The notes: generated by a model not told the origin, from the sequence alone. 64,000 nucleotides of DNA from Flaccisagitta enflata (GCA_965153355.1 OZ231126.1:71982001-72046000), one strand, 5' to 3'. Shown: positions 27,521 through 40,204, counted from the first letter of the stretch. Program-made: numbers and translations.

Positions 27521-27837
27521 TTGACATGCGCCCTAACGTACTTATGATGTTGACCTGTGGGATATTAAATGGGAAGGTAAATTGGGCGACCTTGACAAAA
27601 TTGATGTCGACAAACAATTTATGGGGCATATGACTGTGTATGAGAAGGGAATGTTTGAACATTGAAAGCGCCTCAAGGTGCAAACAGAGTCGACAAACAA
27701 TGCCAAAGGCCTCCAATATCGTTAACGACAACGTTGAAATTGAAAGCAACCATCGTGGCTCTTGAGGAGGCAGTGGTGCGCCACAGAGCGGACATGGCGG
27801 TGACGGTGATGGAGGCAGTGGTGGTGATGGTAGAGTT

Positions 27838-28096
27838 GGTGGTGGTGGTGGACCACTGGTGGTGTTGGTGGTGGTGGTGGTGTTGGTGGTGGTGGTGGTG
27901 GTGGTGGTGGTGGTGGTGGTGGTGGTGGTGGTGGTGGTGGTGGTGGTGGTGGTGGTGGTGGTGGTGGTGGTGGTGGTGGTGGTGGTGGTGGTGGGGGTGG
28001 TGGTGGTGGTGGTGGTGGTGGTGGTGGTGGTGGTGGTGGTGGTGGTGGTGGTGGTGGTGGTGGTGGTGGTGGTGGTGGTGGTGGTGGTGGTGGTAC
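27838..28096 (+). repeat. (GTG)n trinucleotide array
   Basis: About 260 bp of GTG with a GGG change near 27993 and TTG changes at the left. Frames through it are repeat-derived. Confidence 0.95.
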
Positions 28097-28151
28097 TGGT
28101 GATACTGGTGGTGGTGGGGGGGGTGCGGCAATGACGAAAGTGTAGGCGGTG

Positions 28152-28740
28152 GTGACATGGAGGCAGAGGCAGCAGCAGAGGCAGTAGTGGTAGCACAGAC
28201 TGGAGATGAAGGTGGTGGTGATATTGTTGATGGTGATAGTGGTAGTGGTGGTGGTGGTGGTGACAGTGAAGAGGAAGGCGGGGGCGGTGGTGACATGGAG
28301 GCAGAGGCAGCAACAGAGGCAGTAGTGGTAGCACAGACTGGAGATGAAGGTGGTGGTGATAGTGATGGTGATAGTGGTAAAGGCGGTGGTGAGGGTGGCG
28401 GTTGTGGTGGTGACGGTGAAGAGGAAGGCGGGGGCGGTGGTGACATGGAGGCAGAGGCAGCAGCAGAGGCAGTAGTGGTAGCACAGACCGGAGATGAAGG
28501 TGGTGGTGATAGTGTTGATGGTGATAGTGGTAAAGGCGGTGGTGATGGTGGCGGTGGTGGTGACGGTGAAGAGGAAGGCGGGGGCGGGGGTGAGATGGAG
28601 GCAGAGGCAATGGCGGAGGTAGTGGTGGCAGCACAAAGCGGGGATAAAGGTAGTGGTGGTGGCGTAGGAGATGGTGGTGATGATGGCCGTGAGGAGGAAG
28701 GTGAAGGCGGAGGTGAGATGGAGGTATGGTTGACGGCGGA
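28152..28740 (+). repeat. Minisatellite of about 138-150 bp, four units, in one open frame
   Basis: The unit start GACATGGAGGCAGAGGCAGC recurs near 28152, 28291, 28441 and 28591. All spacings are multiples of three, so a frame of 239 codons from 28157 stays open on the + strand, and a longer one is open on the minus strand. The + frame would encode acidic, Gly/Ala/Glu-rich repeats. Codon-periodic sequence makes open frames likely without selection, so this is annotated as a repeat. Confidence 0.7.
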
Positions 28741-28879
28741 GGCAGCGGCGGAGGCAGCGGCAGAGGCAGCGGCGGAGTCAGAGGCAGAAGCAGCAATGAC
28801 AGCGCTGTTGTTACCGTTATTCATGGTTAAAATGATGATATCCAGCGATGCTGTCACCCACCGTTTCTCGTTATGAGCA

Positions 28880-29700
28880 GCCAGACTAGACAAAGCGGCG
28901 AGTATTGGCAAGAGACGTCAGCTATTCTCCCGGGAGAAACATCGTCGCAATCTCGGGAGAGTGTTTCATTCTGCAGGGCGTCAACATCGGGAAATTCTCA
29001 ATCACTTGGATAACATTTTAATTTCAAAACCTCCAATACTTTTGGTTATATTTGATCAATCAAAACCTCAAGACATCTCAGGTCATAGATTTGATCACAT
29101 TCCATCGATATCACCAACCTTCAATAACAAAAGATAAGAGCATTTAAGTATCAGTGGGACCTGGATAACAGCCTTTGAGGAAGGTATTAGATCAGATCCC
29201 AATCCAATCAAATCTTTTTGCTTTTCAGGAATACAGAAGTATCAAAAATTCTTTAGACTTCCAAATGACAAAAAAGATTTAGATATGGAATGCTCTTGAT
29301 ACAATACAAATAAATTTGATATGGAATGTTCATCATAGAAATTTTGGGGATTATGACCCACCTTGTTATTATATGAATGAACCTGATTATGACCTATTGA
29401 CTTGATCTATGAAAACTGATTCCTATTTTTGATATTGAAATGAGATTGATTATCAAAGACATCCAGTGACAATACAATCACAATGTAACGCTTTTGTTTA
29501 TGTCCACAACAAGAACGTTATTACTTTGCATTGAAAAAAATCACTTGTAGTTATGATTAATCGTCCTTCCTTTCCAACTTATCTGCTTTGGTTTTTTTTC
29601 TTTTTCATTTTTTTCCTAAAAGAGCACATTTGTTAGCGAGTGACACATGCTGATGACTATGTTTCTACACAAGGACACAGAGGCTGTCAAATTGCCAAGT
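28880..29700. other. Unassigned AT-rich DNA
   Basis: No repeat or gene recognised. Confidence 0.4.
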
Positions 29701-29719
29701 AAGCCACCAATTCATGTGA

Positions 29720-29930
29720 CAACAATTAAACAAATGAACGAATGAACAAACAAACGAATGAATAAAAGAATGCATGAACAAACAAACAAACAAACAGACA
29801 AATGAACAACGGGAATGAATGAACAAATGAATGAATCAATGAACAAACGAACAACTGAACAAACAAATGAAGGAATGAATGCTTGAATGAAACAACTAGC
29901 AAACAAACGGGGAAATAAATGAAAACAGAT
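29720..29930 (+). repeat. Degenerate AATGAACA/AAACAAAC array
   Basis: Tetranucleotide-derived A-rich repeat with GAATGAATG and ACAAACAAA blocks, strongly mutated. Confidence 0.75.
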
Positions 29931-30084
29931 GGCAAATTATTTCAGGTTGACAAAATGAGTATCCAGAGTAAGCGTCGGCGATCACGTGACTCAGATATGT
30001 GTATAGATTCGTCTAATCCACTGGAAAGCGATGCATCGTTGGATCTTTCCCGGTATGAGTAGTTCAGCTGCTTGTGTACGTTCA

Positions 30085-30193
<109 letters not shown>

Positions 30194-30612
30194 GCGCATG
30201 CACATACACATGCACGCACGCACCCACATACGAACACATGCACGTACACGCATTCACATGCGCAAATGCGATTGAAACATCCTTGATGATGATGAAATGT
30301 GATAACTTGCCATTTGAGTCTATCAATCAGACAAAATCTCCCTTGAAAACAGATCTTTTGCATTTTGGCGTTGATGATTATTTTTTGCATCACTAAGTCC
30401 ATGCCCAAATGCTTCATTGTTGCCTAAATGACTACCCACATGCATTTAGGGTAGCCGTATTTCCAAACTTGCTGCTGACAGAGACGCATACATAACGATG
30501 GCCATCTCCTTTTTCTTCCATGCACAAAAAGCATGCTACGAGGTAAGCCTTGGCATTGTTTACCAAAGCTTTTCCATGGTAGTGGTTTATTGGGATGGAA
30601 CACCATTTTCAG

Positions 30613-30732
30613 TTGTGGGCACGCAACTTTATAAGAGGCTTTGTCCGTTGGTCTGTCCATTGGTCATCAGTCCGTCGTTTTGTCAGTCTGTCCATAACGC
30701 GCAAGTCAAAAGTTGTAGAAACGCGCATTTGG

Positions 30733-30771
<39 letters not shown>

Positions 30772-30923
30772 GGGGGGCAAAGTTACATCACTTGCAATAA
30801 CCTATAACATTAAAAAGAATTTTAAAAAAACAATATTTCAATATTTCAATAATGCTATGCTCGGACGGACCAACGAACAGACTGACACAGCAAGGAGTAC
30901 AGTCGCGTGTCCGCGACTAAAAA
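30613..30923. mobile_element. Two family A 3' ends facing outward
   Basis: Left: reverse end GGCACGCAACTTTATAAGAG then GCTTTGTCC. Right: forward end GACGGACCAACG...AGTCGCGTGTCCGCGACT then AAAAA. No 5' tips between them; a short (GT)n (30736-30770) and a G-run lie in the middle. Either one inverted-repeat derivative or two decayed copies. Confidence 0.45.
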
Positions 30924-31411
30924 TAAGACAAGTGACAATTGTGGTTGCAGACCCGCACCTTTTTTGGTCAGCGGTACACAACATGAAATATGGTAACTTG
31001 TCGTATTGGTCAGTTGGTCAGTCGATTATTTTGGAAATAGCTCTTTTGGCGCCTATGTATACTTTCCTAATTCTGTTTTTTTCTCTCCCTCAGATTTGGA
31101 TTGGACTGCTTCGATATGCTTGGTGTTTGCTTTGTTATCCTCTCTAGAAATATCAACAAACTTGGCTCTGATTAATTCAAGAATTCAAAATTTACCCATT
31201 GAATTTGGTGATTGGCTTACGACAAAATAATAACGGGAAAAAGAAGTTTAGACCATGGCCTGAAACTTAGAAATGTTGCAATGATTGGTTTCTCATTGAT
31301 TTGCTTCTTATGAACTAATATATCACTTTTCTGTGTGTCAAATAATCACTGCCGCAGCCCTTAGGTATCTGTCATTTCATTCTAGTGTTCCCCGACCTTA
31401 TTGAATGCGGC

Positions 31412-31417
<6 letters not shown>

Positions 31418-31503
<86 letters not shown>
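31418..31503 (+). repeat. (GA)n microsatellite
   Basis: Pure GA of about 86 bp, followed by short ACAG units to about 31552. Confidence 0.95.
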
Positions 31504-31506
<3 letters not shown>

Positions 31507-31575
31507 TACAGAGAGACAGACAGACAGATAGAGAGACAGACAGACAAGATAGTGAGTCAGCCCCTAAGTCAGGAA

Positions 31576-31701
31576 ACAAGCCCGATTGGGCAACTAGATG
31601 CGTCATCTGCGTGATATTAGAAGAGGCGTAACGGACCGATGGACCAACGGACCGCCGGACGGACAGACCCTCTTATAGAGATGCATTGACGCATCTAAAA
31701 A
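31576..31701 (+). mobile_element. Family A element, AGATGCG variant
   Basis: ACAAGCCCGATTGGGCAACT (5' hairpin GCCC/GGGC), AGATGCGTCA, GACC-like repeats, CCTCTTATAGAG, and AGATGCATTGACGCATCT plus AAAAA. The 3' TGACGCATCT is the exact complement of the 5' AGATGCGTCA. The sequence differs from the AGTCGCG copies but pairing is kept at both ends. Confidence 0.7.
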
Positions 31702-31726
31702 GCAGGGCTAATGACAAGATCTGACG

Positions 31727-31730
<4 letters not shown>

Positions 31731-31812
<82 letters not shown>
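31731..31812 (+). repeat. (GA)n microsatellite
   Basis: Pure GA of about 80 bp, 30 bp after the preceding A element. Confidence 0.95.
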
Positions 31813-31813
<1 letters not shown>

Positions 31814-32199
31814 GTTTGTGGGCCGGAAACACGTCAAACATCGCGCTCACAGGATAGGCGTGGGCAGGAGCTGTAATGCAGGGGACAGGAGCAGTGATTT
31901 GGTGAGCCGGAGGCTGTTATGAGGGTGGGCAGGTGCACTAATGTCGGTGGGCAGACGCAGTTGTGTTGGTGGGCAGATGTTATAATGCTCAGAAATCATT
32001 ATTTCACCTGATTTCACAATGTCCAGAAATTTGCACTTTTCAGCCATGAGGGCAGAAATAAAGATCGATTTTTTAAAAATACTTCCCATTATAACAGAAG
32101 GCAAACAAAGACAGGTTTGAACGCGGCAACTCCTCACCTTATCACTGATTTTTTTTTAGAGAAATTTAAGAAAAAAATGGTCGACCGTCATAATGGTCT

Positions 32200-32703
32200 T
32201 AAGTGTCTTAATCTTTTTTTTACAAACTTGATATTGGAAATATAAGTTGTTCAATTGATGCTTGTATCCCTGAGTTTTTTTGTTGCTATGGAAACCAAAA
32301 TCATTTTTTCAAACAGTCATAACTGCTATGATATCAATGTTTTCACAAATGTGATAAGGGAACATTGTTTAAAAATAGATTTTAACAACTTCCCCACAGT
32401 ATGTTCTGTAATGATATCGCTCATTTAGCTGTTGCTAGGGAGCATCATTTAGTGATTGCTATGTGTAATGCTCCCTAGCAACGGCTATTCTTACGGGACA
32501 TACTGTGGGAAAGTTGTAGCAAATTTAGTTCTGAGCAATGTTCCCAAATAATATCTGTCAAATTTTTGATATTCTAGCAGTTATAAATGTTTGAAAAAAA
32601 GAATTTTGTTTCCATAGCAACCAAAAAACTCAGGGACACAAGCACCAATTGAACAACTTATATTTCAAATATCAAGTTTGTCAAATAAAATTAAGTCATT
32701 TAG
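32200..32703. mobile_element. Long inverted repeat of about 500 bp (palindromic MITE-like)
   Basis: The left arm contains ACAAACTTGATATTGGAAAT, TTGTTCAATTGATGCTTGT and TTGCTATGGAAACCAAAAT. The right arm carries their complements in reverse order. The centre is near 32440-32470 (GCTAGGGAGCAT/ATGCTCCCTAGC). Arms are about 230 bp at roughly 85-90% identity by eye. To the right the sequence AACCCCACTGTA (about 32738) resembles a mariner tip next to TA, but no matching left tip was found. Confidence 0.7.
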
Positions 32704-32805
32704 ATACCTTCTTCCAGTTTAGGCTGTTATTCCATGAACCCCACTGTATAAGGATAAGGATCAGCCTGTAAAAATGTGAGCAGTTAGGTTAAAAACGAAG
32801 CTGGA

Positions 32806-33285
32806 TGTACAAGGGTGGGCGGGGGTAGTTATGAACAGGTCCCTAGACCGTCATATGGTCAGCGGCCATTGCCCTCTTGTTTCTCAACATTAAGTAGAAA
32901 GAATTGGGTTAATGGGGCAGGGGCCCCGGAGGGGCCGAAAACTTATGATGCATGAATCGGAAATTTTGTCTTCGTTTTGGGGATATTGATACTGAGATGG
33001 CTGCTTTGTGGTCGGGGAGAAATCAATTAAAGCAAGAAAGGGCTGATTTGAGGCTGATCTAATGAACATGAGGCCAGATTTGTGACCTGAGATTGTTGAA
33101 GTTAGGCCAAAATTGCCCTTTGTGGAATCATCGGTCGTGGGCGCCTTCGGGGCCGCCGCCAAAAAAAGGTTAATCGAACATTTGGGCGGGAGAAGTAATG
33201 CAAAAACCGCCCATAAACGCGGAAAAATCTACTCGTCATGGACCCACCTACCATCCAACCGACTGATGGACAAAGTGGCTTTCTT
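32806..33285 (+). mobile_element. A+B composite of a second junction type, degenerate
   Basis: GGGTGGGCGGGGGTAG (A), then CATATGGTCAGCGG (B start), arms GGGGCAGGGGCCCCGGAGGG and GCGCCTTCGGGGCCGCCGCC, cargo of ATTTGAGGC-like units, then AATCGAACATTTGGGCGGG (A resumes). Here B sits just before the ATTTGGGCAGG block of A, not before GGGGACC. The 3' hairpin is not readable. Confidence 0.5.
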
Positions 33286-33602
33286 GATATTCATGCTCCA
33301 AGTGACTGATTGGCCAAATCTCCTGTTCAGGCGAGGACACACGACTCCATACATTGCTACGTCTGCCGGTCCATCCTTTGGTTGGTTGGTCCGCATTCGG
33401 CAATGAAAAGCATATGGAGTTGGACAACATTACTTTATAACAAAAAATCTAGAATAAGGACAAGAGCCTTGGGAGCTCTAACTGGTGTTTCATCGGCGAC
33501 TGCCCAACCAATCGCAAATGAGAGTTTGTCTATCCGGCCAAATTATTTTCATGAAAGTGCCAAGTTTAGATTCCGAACGTGAACCGCGCACGCAAAAAAA
33601 AA

Positions 33603-33812
33603 ACAAGGCCGGATACACGGCTACCCCAGTCGCGTGCGGGTGGGCAGGGGCCATAATTAAGGTCAGTGGAACATTTGGGCAGGAGCAATAAGGCCAAAAC
33701 CCCTATTAACGCCAAAAAAGTAAAGTGTGATGGACGGACCAAGGGACGGCCAACGGACAGACCGTCGGACCGACAAAGCGGGGTGTAGAGTCGCGTAGCA
33801 CGCGACTAAAAA
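33603..33812 (+). mobile_element. Family A element, full length
   Basis: ACAAGGCCGGATACACGGC, AGTCGCGTGCGGG, GGGCAGGGGCCATAATTAAG, GACC/GGAC repeats, GCGGGGTGTAG and the end AGTCGCGTAGCACGCGACT plus AAAAA. The ten 5' bases AGTCGCGTGC and 3' GCACGCGACT pair perfectly. Confidence 0.75.
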
Positions 33813-33900
33813 GGTCCGCCTGCGCAATATGGGGGAAAAACCTCCATGGAATAACCGGACGTGACCGAAGGTAAAAGAAAGTATTACTTCCTTTCTATTT

Positions 33901-34089
33901 CTAGTCACGTGCACGCGACTCTTCGACCCGCTTTGTCTGTCCATCTGTTGGCTTCAGTCTGTGAAACTTTACTATTTTTTAATTTTTCGGCGTTCATGAG
34001 CGATTTTTGTATTACTGCTCCTGCTCGAATGTATGGTTAGCCTTGTTTATCACCACCCCCGCCCTGGCTAGCCGTGTATCCGGCCATGT
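33901..34089 (-). mobile_element. Family A element
   Basis: Reverse copy with end CTAGTCACGTGCACGCGACT, GCTTTGTC, few GACC-type repeats, TTCGGCGTTCATGAGCG, and GCTAGCCGTGTATCCGGCC at the 5' side. It lies almost against the next reverse copy. Confidence 0.65.
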
Positions 34090-34092
34090 CTA

Positions 34093-35006
34093 TTTAGTCG
34101 CGTGCTACGCGACTCTACACCCCGCTATGTCGGTCTGTTGATCGGTTGATCGGTCGGTCGGTTGGTCGGTCGGTCCCCTTTTTGGGCAGCGGCCCCAAAG
34201 GGGCCGATGACCTATGCTTTCACACATAGGGGAAATTTTTCCATCTTCTTCTTCTCCTTCTTCTCCGTCCACCCCCTTCAAAGCTCATATCCTGGCCTTG
34301 GGGCCCTAATCCTAGTCTTGAGGCCCAAATCCTAGTCTCGAGGCCCAAATTCTTGCCTCATGGCCCATATCTTAGCCTAGAGGCTCAAATCCCAACCTTA
34401 ACGCTCAAATCCAAACTCTTGAGGCTCAAATTCCAGTCTAGAGGCCCATATCCTAGCCTCAAGGCTCAAATCCCAGCCTCAAGTCTCAAATTCCAGCCTT
34501 GAGGCTCAAATCACAGCCTAAAACCTCAGATCCCAGCCTCAAACCTCAAATCACAGCCTCGAGGCTCAAATAACAGCCTAGATTCTCAAATCCCAGCATT
34601 GAGTCTCATATCCTAGTCTAAGGCCTCAAATTCTAGCTTCAAGCCTCAAATCCTAGCCTTGAGGCTCAAATCACAGCCTCATGGCTGAAATCACAGCCTT
34701 GAGGCTCAAATCCCATTATTGATGCTCAAATTCAATCCTGGAGCTTCAAAACTCATTAAGCATAGGTCATCGGCCCCTTCGGGACCGCTGCCCCTCTCAC
34801 CATCACACCATCACACCATCACATCACATATACTTACATAGGGGCAACGGTTACCGCTGACCATCTAACGCTTTTGCGACTATTACTATTTCGCCGTTTT
34901 TGAGCTTTTTGAGCATACGGCTCCTGCCCAGATGCCCTAGTGACCTTTTCCAGCACTGCTCCTGCCCACCTGCTCGCGACTAGTGTAGCCGTGTATCCGG
35001 CCTTGT
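34093..35006 (-). mobile_element. A+B composite element, full length
   Basis: Reverse copy. It starts TTTAGTCGCGTGCTACGCGACT, then GGTCGGTCGGTCCCC and TTTTT, where B begins with GGGCAGCGGCCCC. Pyrimidine-rich spacer, cargo of GGCTCAAATCCCAGCCT units (34270-34750), B arm GGCCCCTTCGGGACC, a TGCCCCT...AGGGGCA stem, and CGCTTTTGCGACTATT. A resumes with ACTATTTCGCCGTTTTTGAG and ends GTGTATCCGGCCTTGT. The A/B junction is the same as at 5929-6998. Confidence 0.75.
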
Positions 35007-36389
35007 TTTTCTTAATCAAACTTTTTGATTGTGCCGGTGGTAGCAGCACTCACCAACAACATGCTAAACACGAGATATCAGAAAGCCGAAATTAGATTTC
35101 GAGGGCTGAAAAAAAGGAAATAATGGTAGTCTTGAGTTCTTGACATATTAATGAGTTTTTGGACGTGCCGGTGTCTGTTTCATCCTAACATTCCAATCAA
35201 TGAGTCGGTTGGTAAGTGAAACGCAATCGTTTGGTAAACAAAATGAAACCTCGATATCTAGTTTTGTCATCAAGGAATGGCCCATTTCTCATTTTGTATT
35301 GCCCATTTGTTATAAAGAAATGGTCCATTTTTCCGTTACTATTTTCAAAAAAAAAAAAAAAGCCCCAGTCTCATAGAAGCAAGGTCAGATGGGTCAATAT
35401 GTGCGCCAAGTGGATTGTCAAACAAATCCGTTTCCGACCAACCGATCGACCAATTTACCAACCAACGGAAATAACCACTTGACATGCGTTGATGCACGTA
35501 AACACATAAATCTTGGATGAGAGCAGTGCGAAGAAACGAGCTACCGAGTTTGATTTTTTTTTAAATCACGAAATGACAATTATTGACATGACCATGCAAT
35601 CAAAGGCACCATCGACCAACTATTGGACGTACAGACATACGGACGGACAGACGGATGGTAAGATAGAAGGACGTAGTTCAAAGCAGCGACTGAAGAGCAC
35701 TAAAAGATTAAATCGGTGAAGCGAAGCTTTGATCAAAACAACACAGCTCCGAAATTGAAATAGTAACAGGGAAATGAATGATTTAGTAGAAAAACAAAAG
35801 AGGTGAAAGAAAGGAGGTCGCGTCCTTTTTTTGTTTTGTGTTGTTACTTTTGTGCGATAGTGACAAAGAAATGATAAGGCGGACTGGAAATATCATCAGA
35901 ATTGATAGTAAATATGCAAATATGGACACGCAGTTTGCAACAAAGGGTAGAGACGGAGGAATCAGCGCGCAATAGGAAAATAGCGGCCAACAGCAGGAAA
36001 GCTAAGGCCAGAGATCTAAGGCCAGAGCTACGTTGAACCAAGAGGCGAAGAGGAAGGTGAAGTTAACGGCTCAAAGCAAGTCAACCGTTGTGTTGCCGTC
36101 GAGAACTGAAGCGGGACGAAAGAGGCAGGAGAGGATGAAATGAACGAAATAAATAAACAACAAACGAACAAATGAACAAGTCATGTGTGGTGGAAAGATA
36201 GACCGAGCGGATCATTCTTGAAAGCGTTAGGATGATCAGCGGTGCCAATCCGCATCGCCCCACAGTCAGTAATTGTAAGAAGGTGGCTGTAGGAAAGATA
36301 GCAGCCCTGAAAGTCGACCTATGACTCGCGTTGTTGTTGGAGTTTGGGCTTCTAGGCTGGAATATGGATCAAAGCATTGAGGATAACTA
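35007..36389. other. Mostly unassigned; possible A remnant near 35430-35500
   Basis: GACCAACCGATCGACC followed by ATGCGTTGATGCACG may be a decayed A 3' end. Otherwise no repeats or frames are supported. Confidence 0.35.
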
Positions 36390-36664
36390 ACAAGTGACCC
36401 GAGGTTACAATATCATCGCGGATGGTTGGGCAGGGGTGTGCACCCCCCTCTTCAATTACATACACCTAGCAGTGTTTTAAGTAGGCTGGATTCAATTCGT
36501 CCATACAAAAGAAAATTTGTCTCTCAGCAATATTTTGTTTCATTTGCTTAATTAGATGTCTATTGAGCTTGAAATAAATGATTAAAGAAAGCGGACGGAC
36601 GGACCAATTGGCCAACAGAACGACCAAATGTCATAGTAACGCATAGAGTCACATGTCCCTAAAT
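36390..36664 (+). mobile_element. Family A variant (GTGACC subtype)
   Basis: ACAAGTGACCCGAGGTTAC, ATCATCGCGGATGGTTGGGC and AGGGGTGTGCACCC, as in the copy at 9198. It ends GCGGACGGACGGACC, GCATAGAGTCACATGTCCC, TAAATAAAAA. The 3' hairpin is decayed. Confidence 0.55.
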
Positions 36665-36806
36665 AAAAAAAAGGAGAAAGTAGCGCAAGGAAGAAAAGAA
36701 ATAGGCCAAGGAAGGTAAAGAAGAATTACAGAAGGAATGAAAAATGAATGTAGAAGCGGAAATGATGTTAGAACGCATACAATAATCATAAAGAAGATAA
36801 GCACAG

Positions 36807-37029
<223 letters not shown>

Positions 37030-37217
37030 CTAGGTGGCCGTTGGAAATACGCAGTAACATTAGCAATTGCCAATTTAGCAGCTTGCTTGTTTTGTCACTC
37101 ATTAACATGCCATCCATTTGCTCGATATTGCCCCAAACAGTCCGACAGTCAAGCGGCGGCTGATCACTTTATTGACTTGAACTATGAACTGGAGACCAAC
37201 GCAATCCAACGTATTTC

Positions 37218-37326
<109 letters not shown>

Positions 37327-37744
37327 AAACAGACAGACAGAAAGAGAGGCAGGCAGAGAAGGCCAGAGATAGTTAAAGCCACACGGGAAAACAGTGACGC
37401 AGAGACGGAAAAACAGAACGACAGATACGAATTAAAAAAAAAAGACGCACTTTTAAATGGTTGATTTCGCCATTGAAAATTAAACAAACTAATTAAAATC
37501 TTAGACCATTTTGGAACCCTTGAAAACCTCTTTCATTTGGCGCCAATCTCGTATATCTATCTTTTTTCGTTTGGAAATGGCATTAATTTGAGTTAAAATG
37601 TTGCCAAATTTGTTTTCGCGGGAAACGATGCAATTCATCAAAAATGTGTCTAATTCTAACTATACCGTTAAAAATACAGATCAGGAAATAAAAGGGTGCG
37701 TCTTTTTTTTTTTATTCGCGTAGTATACAATTAGACAATGCGAC

Positions 37745-37799
37745 AATGAAAGAAAGAATAAGAAAGAACAAAAGAAAGAAAGAAAGAATAAAAGAAAAA

Positions 37800-37880
<81 letters not shown>
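37745..37880 (+). repeat. (AAAG)n tetranucleotide array
   Basis: Pure AAAG from about 37796. It runs directly into the left end of the B element at 37885. Confidence 0.93.
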
Positions 37881-37883
<3 letters not shown>

Positions 37884-37884
37884 A

Positions 37885-38493
37885 AGCGTCATATGGTCAG
37901 CGGTATCCTATGCCCCATTTATTTCAATTATTATCTCAGGTTACCTAGATGAATGGGGCAGCAGCCCCAGAGCAGCCGATGACTTATGATTCAATGTTTT
38001 AGGGGACTGATTTGAGAACTAAGGAGGCTGGCTTGAGGTACATGAATGAGGGCTGGCTTGAAGCCTGAGAGAGGGGCAAGGAGGGTCAATTTGAGGCCTG
38101 AAAGGACTTGTATAAGGCTTGGGATGGCCAATTTAAGGCCTGGGAGGCTCAATCCAAGGCCTCGGAGGGCTAATTTGAGGCTAAGGAGGGTCAATTTATG
38201 GCCTGAGAGGGCTTATTTGAGGCCTGGGATGGCTGAGTTGAGGCCTAAGAGGGTCGATTTTGAGGCCTGGGAGGGTCAATTTAAGGCCGGAGTCCTGAGA
38301 AGGTTTATTTCAGGCCTGTGATGGCTGATTTCAGGCCTGGGAGGGGTCAATTTAGGCCTGAGAAGGCCTGAGAGGGCCAATCTCTGCTGAGAAGGCTGAT
38401 TTGAGGCTTGATTCTAGACGGGGGGGGGGGGACGAATGATGGTAGACGGAAATAATTGCCCTGAATGGTATCATAGGTCCGCTGCCCAAAAAA
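37885..38493 (+). mobile_element. Family B element, uninterrupted
   Basis: CATATGGTCAGCGGTATCC, stem TGCCCCATT...AATGGGGCA, arm GGGGCAGCAGCCCC, then an array of about 20-bp GGCCTGAGAGGGTCAATTT units (about 37998-38405). Then a G-run, the partner arm AATTGCCCTGAATGG and CCGCTGCCC plus AAAAAA. The right GGCCCC hairpin is partly deleted. The clearest stand-alone B copy. Confidence 0.7.
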
Positions 38494-38554
38494 GAAGTAA
38501 AAGAAGTAAAGAAAGACAGTGAGCAGTGATTGCGAAAGACAGCAAGACCGAGAC

Positions 38555-38822
<268 letters not shown>

Positions 38823-39066
38823 GCTGAAAGAAAAAAAAAGTCTATTTTGCGTTTTGATGGCCTAGTTCCGCCACCTCCTGGTTGGATTCCCATCTTAGAA
38901 GCTGTGATCGTTCATTCGCTTCCCCTTCCTTATTTCAACCATACGCCGCTGCCGCTGCCGCTGCCGCCGACTTCCTATCGTCACCACCAGAGCCACCGTC
39001 GTCGCTGTCTAGGTTTCTGATGTCAACGCGAAGGACTCTACCAATTCATGTCAGCCTTGATTTAAA

Positions 39067-39157
39067 ACGAGGCCGGATACACGGCAATCCAGTCATGGAC
39101 GGTTGGGCAGGAACAGTAGTGCGAAAAACGCTCTGAATTTAAGAATGTTACAGAGCA
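39067..39157 (+). mobile_element. Family A 5' half
   Basis: ACGAGGCCGGATACACGGC, AATCCAGTCATGGACGG, TTGGGCAGGAACAGTAG, GCGAAAAACGCTCTGAATTT. No GACC array or 3' hairpin follows. Confidence 0.6.
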
Positions 39158-39670
39158 AGCTAAAGGGAAATAGCGGGTAGGAGAATTGAGGTAAGATGGA
39201 TCGCTCGCCCAAGGCGATCATTTTTTGCCATTTTGCTCATTCATTTACTACATTCGCAAACGCTACTTCAGACGGGAACGCCACCACCAACATTAGTAAG
39301 ACACTATGATCAGTAGTTAAGTACCATCATTTACACCACCACATGGCCACAACATTCTCCACCACATGCATAGTATGATAGCGGAACCACGCTCAACCGC
39401 AATTACTGCCAACCACTACCACTACCATTAACCACATCTGCCTGGAAAAAGGAAAATAAATGCGGAAAGTAACATGAATCTTCGCATCCATTACAATTTA
39501 CGACCTCGTTTTGTCATCATTTACATAAGAAATAAATGTCGTTAAAACGGCTTCACTGCTTCTTCTTGAAAACCCAGAAACGAAGAAAATCCCGCGAGAG
39601 CCAAGAGCAAATTCTACAGTCAGGTGGGAAAACAAATTTTTCACTGTCTCACACCCATCATTCATTGTAA

Positions 39671-39832
39671 TGTAGGGTTACAGTTTCGTCGCGGACAAGT
39701 GGGCAGCAAAAACCCCCTCTAGATCCCTACACCCCCAGGCCCAAGCGCCTATTTTGAAATTGTCTCAAACAATAAAACAAGGCCAGATACACAGCTACCC
39801 AAGTCGCGTGTGGGTGGGAAGGGGCATTGATG
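39671..39832 (+). mobile_element. Two truncated family A 5' ends
   Basis: First a GTGACG-subtype piece (TTACAGTTTCGTCGCGGAC, then AAGTGGGCAGC). At 39777 comes an ordinary 5' end, ACAAGGCCAGATACACAGC, then AGTCGCGTGTGGG, cut off where D begins at 39834. Confidence 0.5.
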
Positions 39833-39833
39833 A

Positions 39834-40204
39834 ACAAGGCCAACAACTATTAGTCGCGTGCGGGACATTAATAGCTCAAGATAACTTTTAAAATTGAGTT
39901 TAAATCCCTCAGGGTGACCTGAAAGGACCGAAATGACTTAAAATGACCTTAATGACCATATTGACCTTATTGACTTTAGTGACTTAGTATAACTTAATAT
40001 GACTTGAAATGACTTAGAATGACTTCAAATGACTTAGAATGACTTATAATGGCATTTGGGAAGGAGCTGCGAGCCTAAAAAGCCTAAAAACGCCGAAAAA
40101 GTAAAAAGGGGACCAACCGACCAACCAACCAACCAACCAACCAACGGACCGACCGACCAACGGACCGACCAAGCGGGGTGTAGAGTCGCGTAGCACGCGA
40201 CTAA
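39834..40204 (+). mobile_element. Family D element, full length
   Basis: ACAAGGCCAACAACTATT, AGTCGCGTGCGGGAC, about 150 bp of GACTTAAAATGAC-type repeats, then ATTTGGGAAGGAGCTGCG, AACGCCGAAAAAGTAAAAAG, GGGACC, GACC repeats and the end AGTCGCGTAGCACGCGACT then AA. The segment GAAAAAGTAAAAAGGGGACC is the uninterrupted version of the site occupied by B in the composites. Confidence 0.75.
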
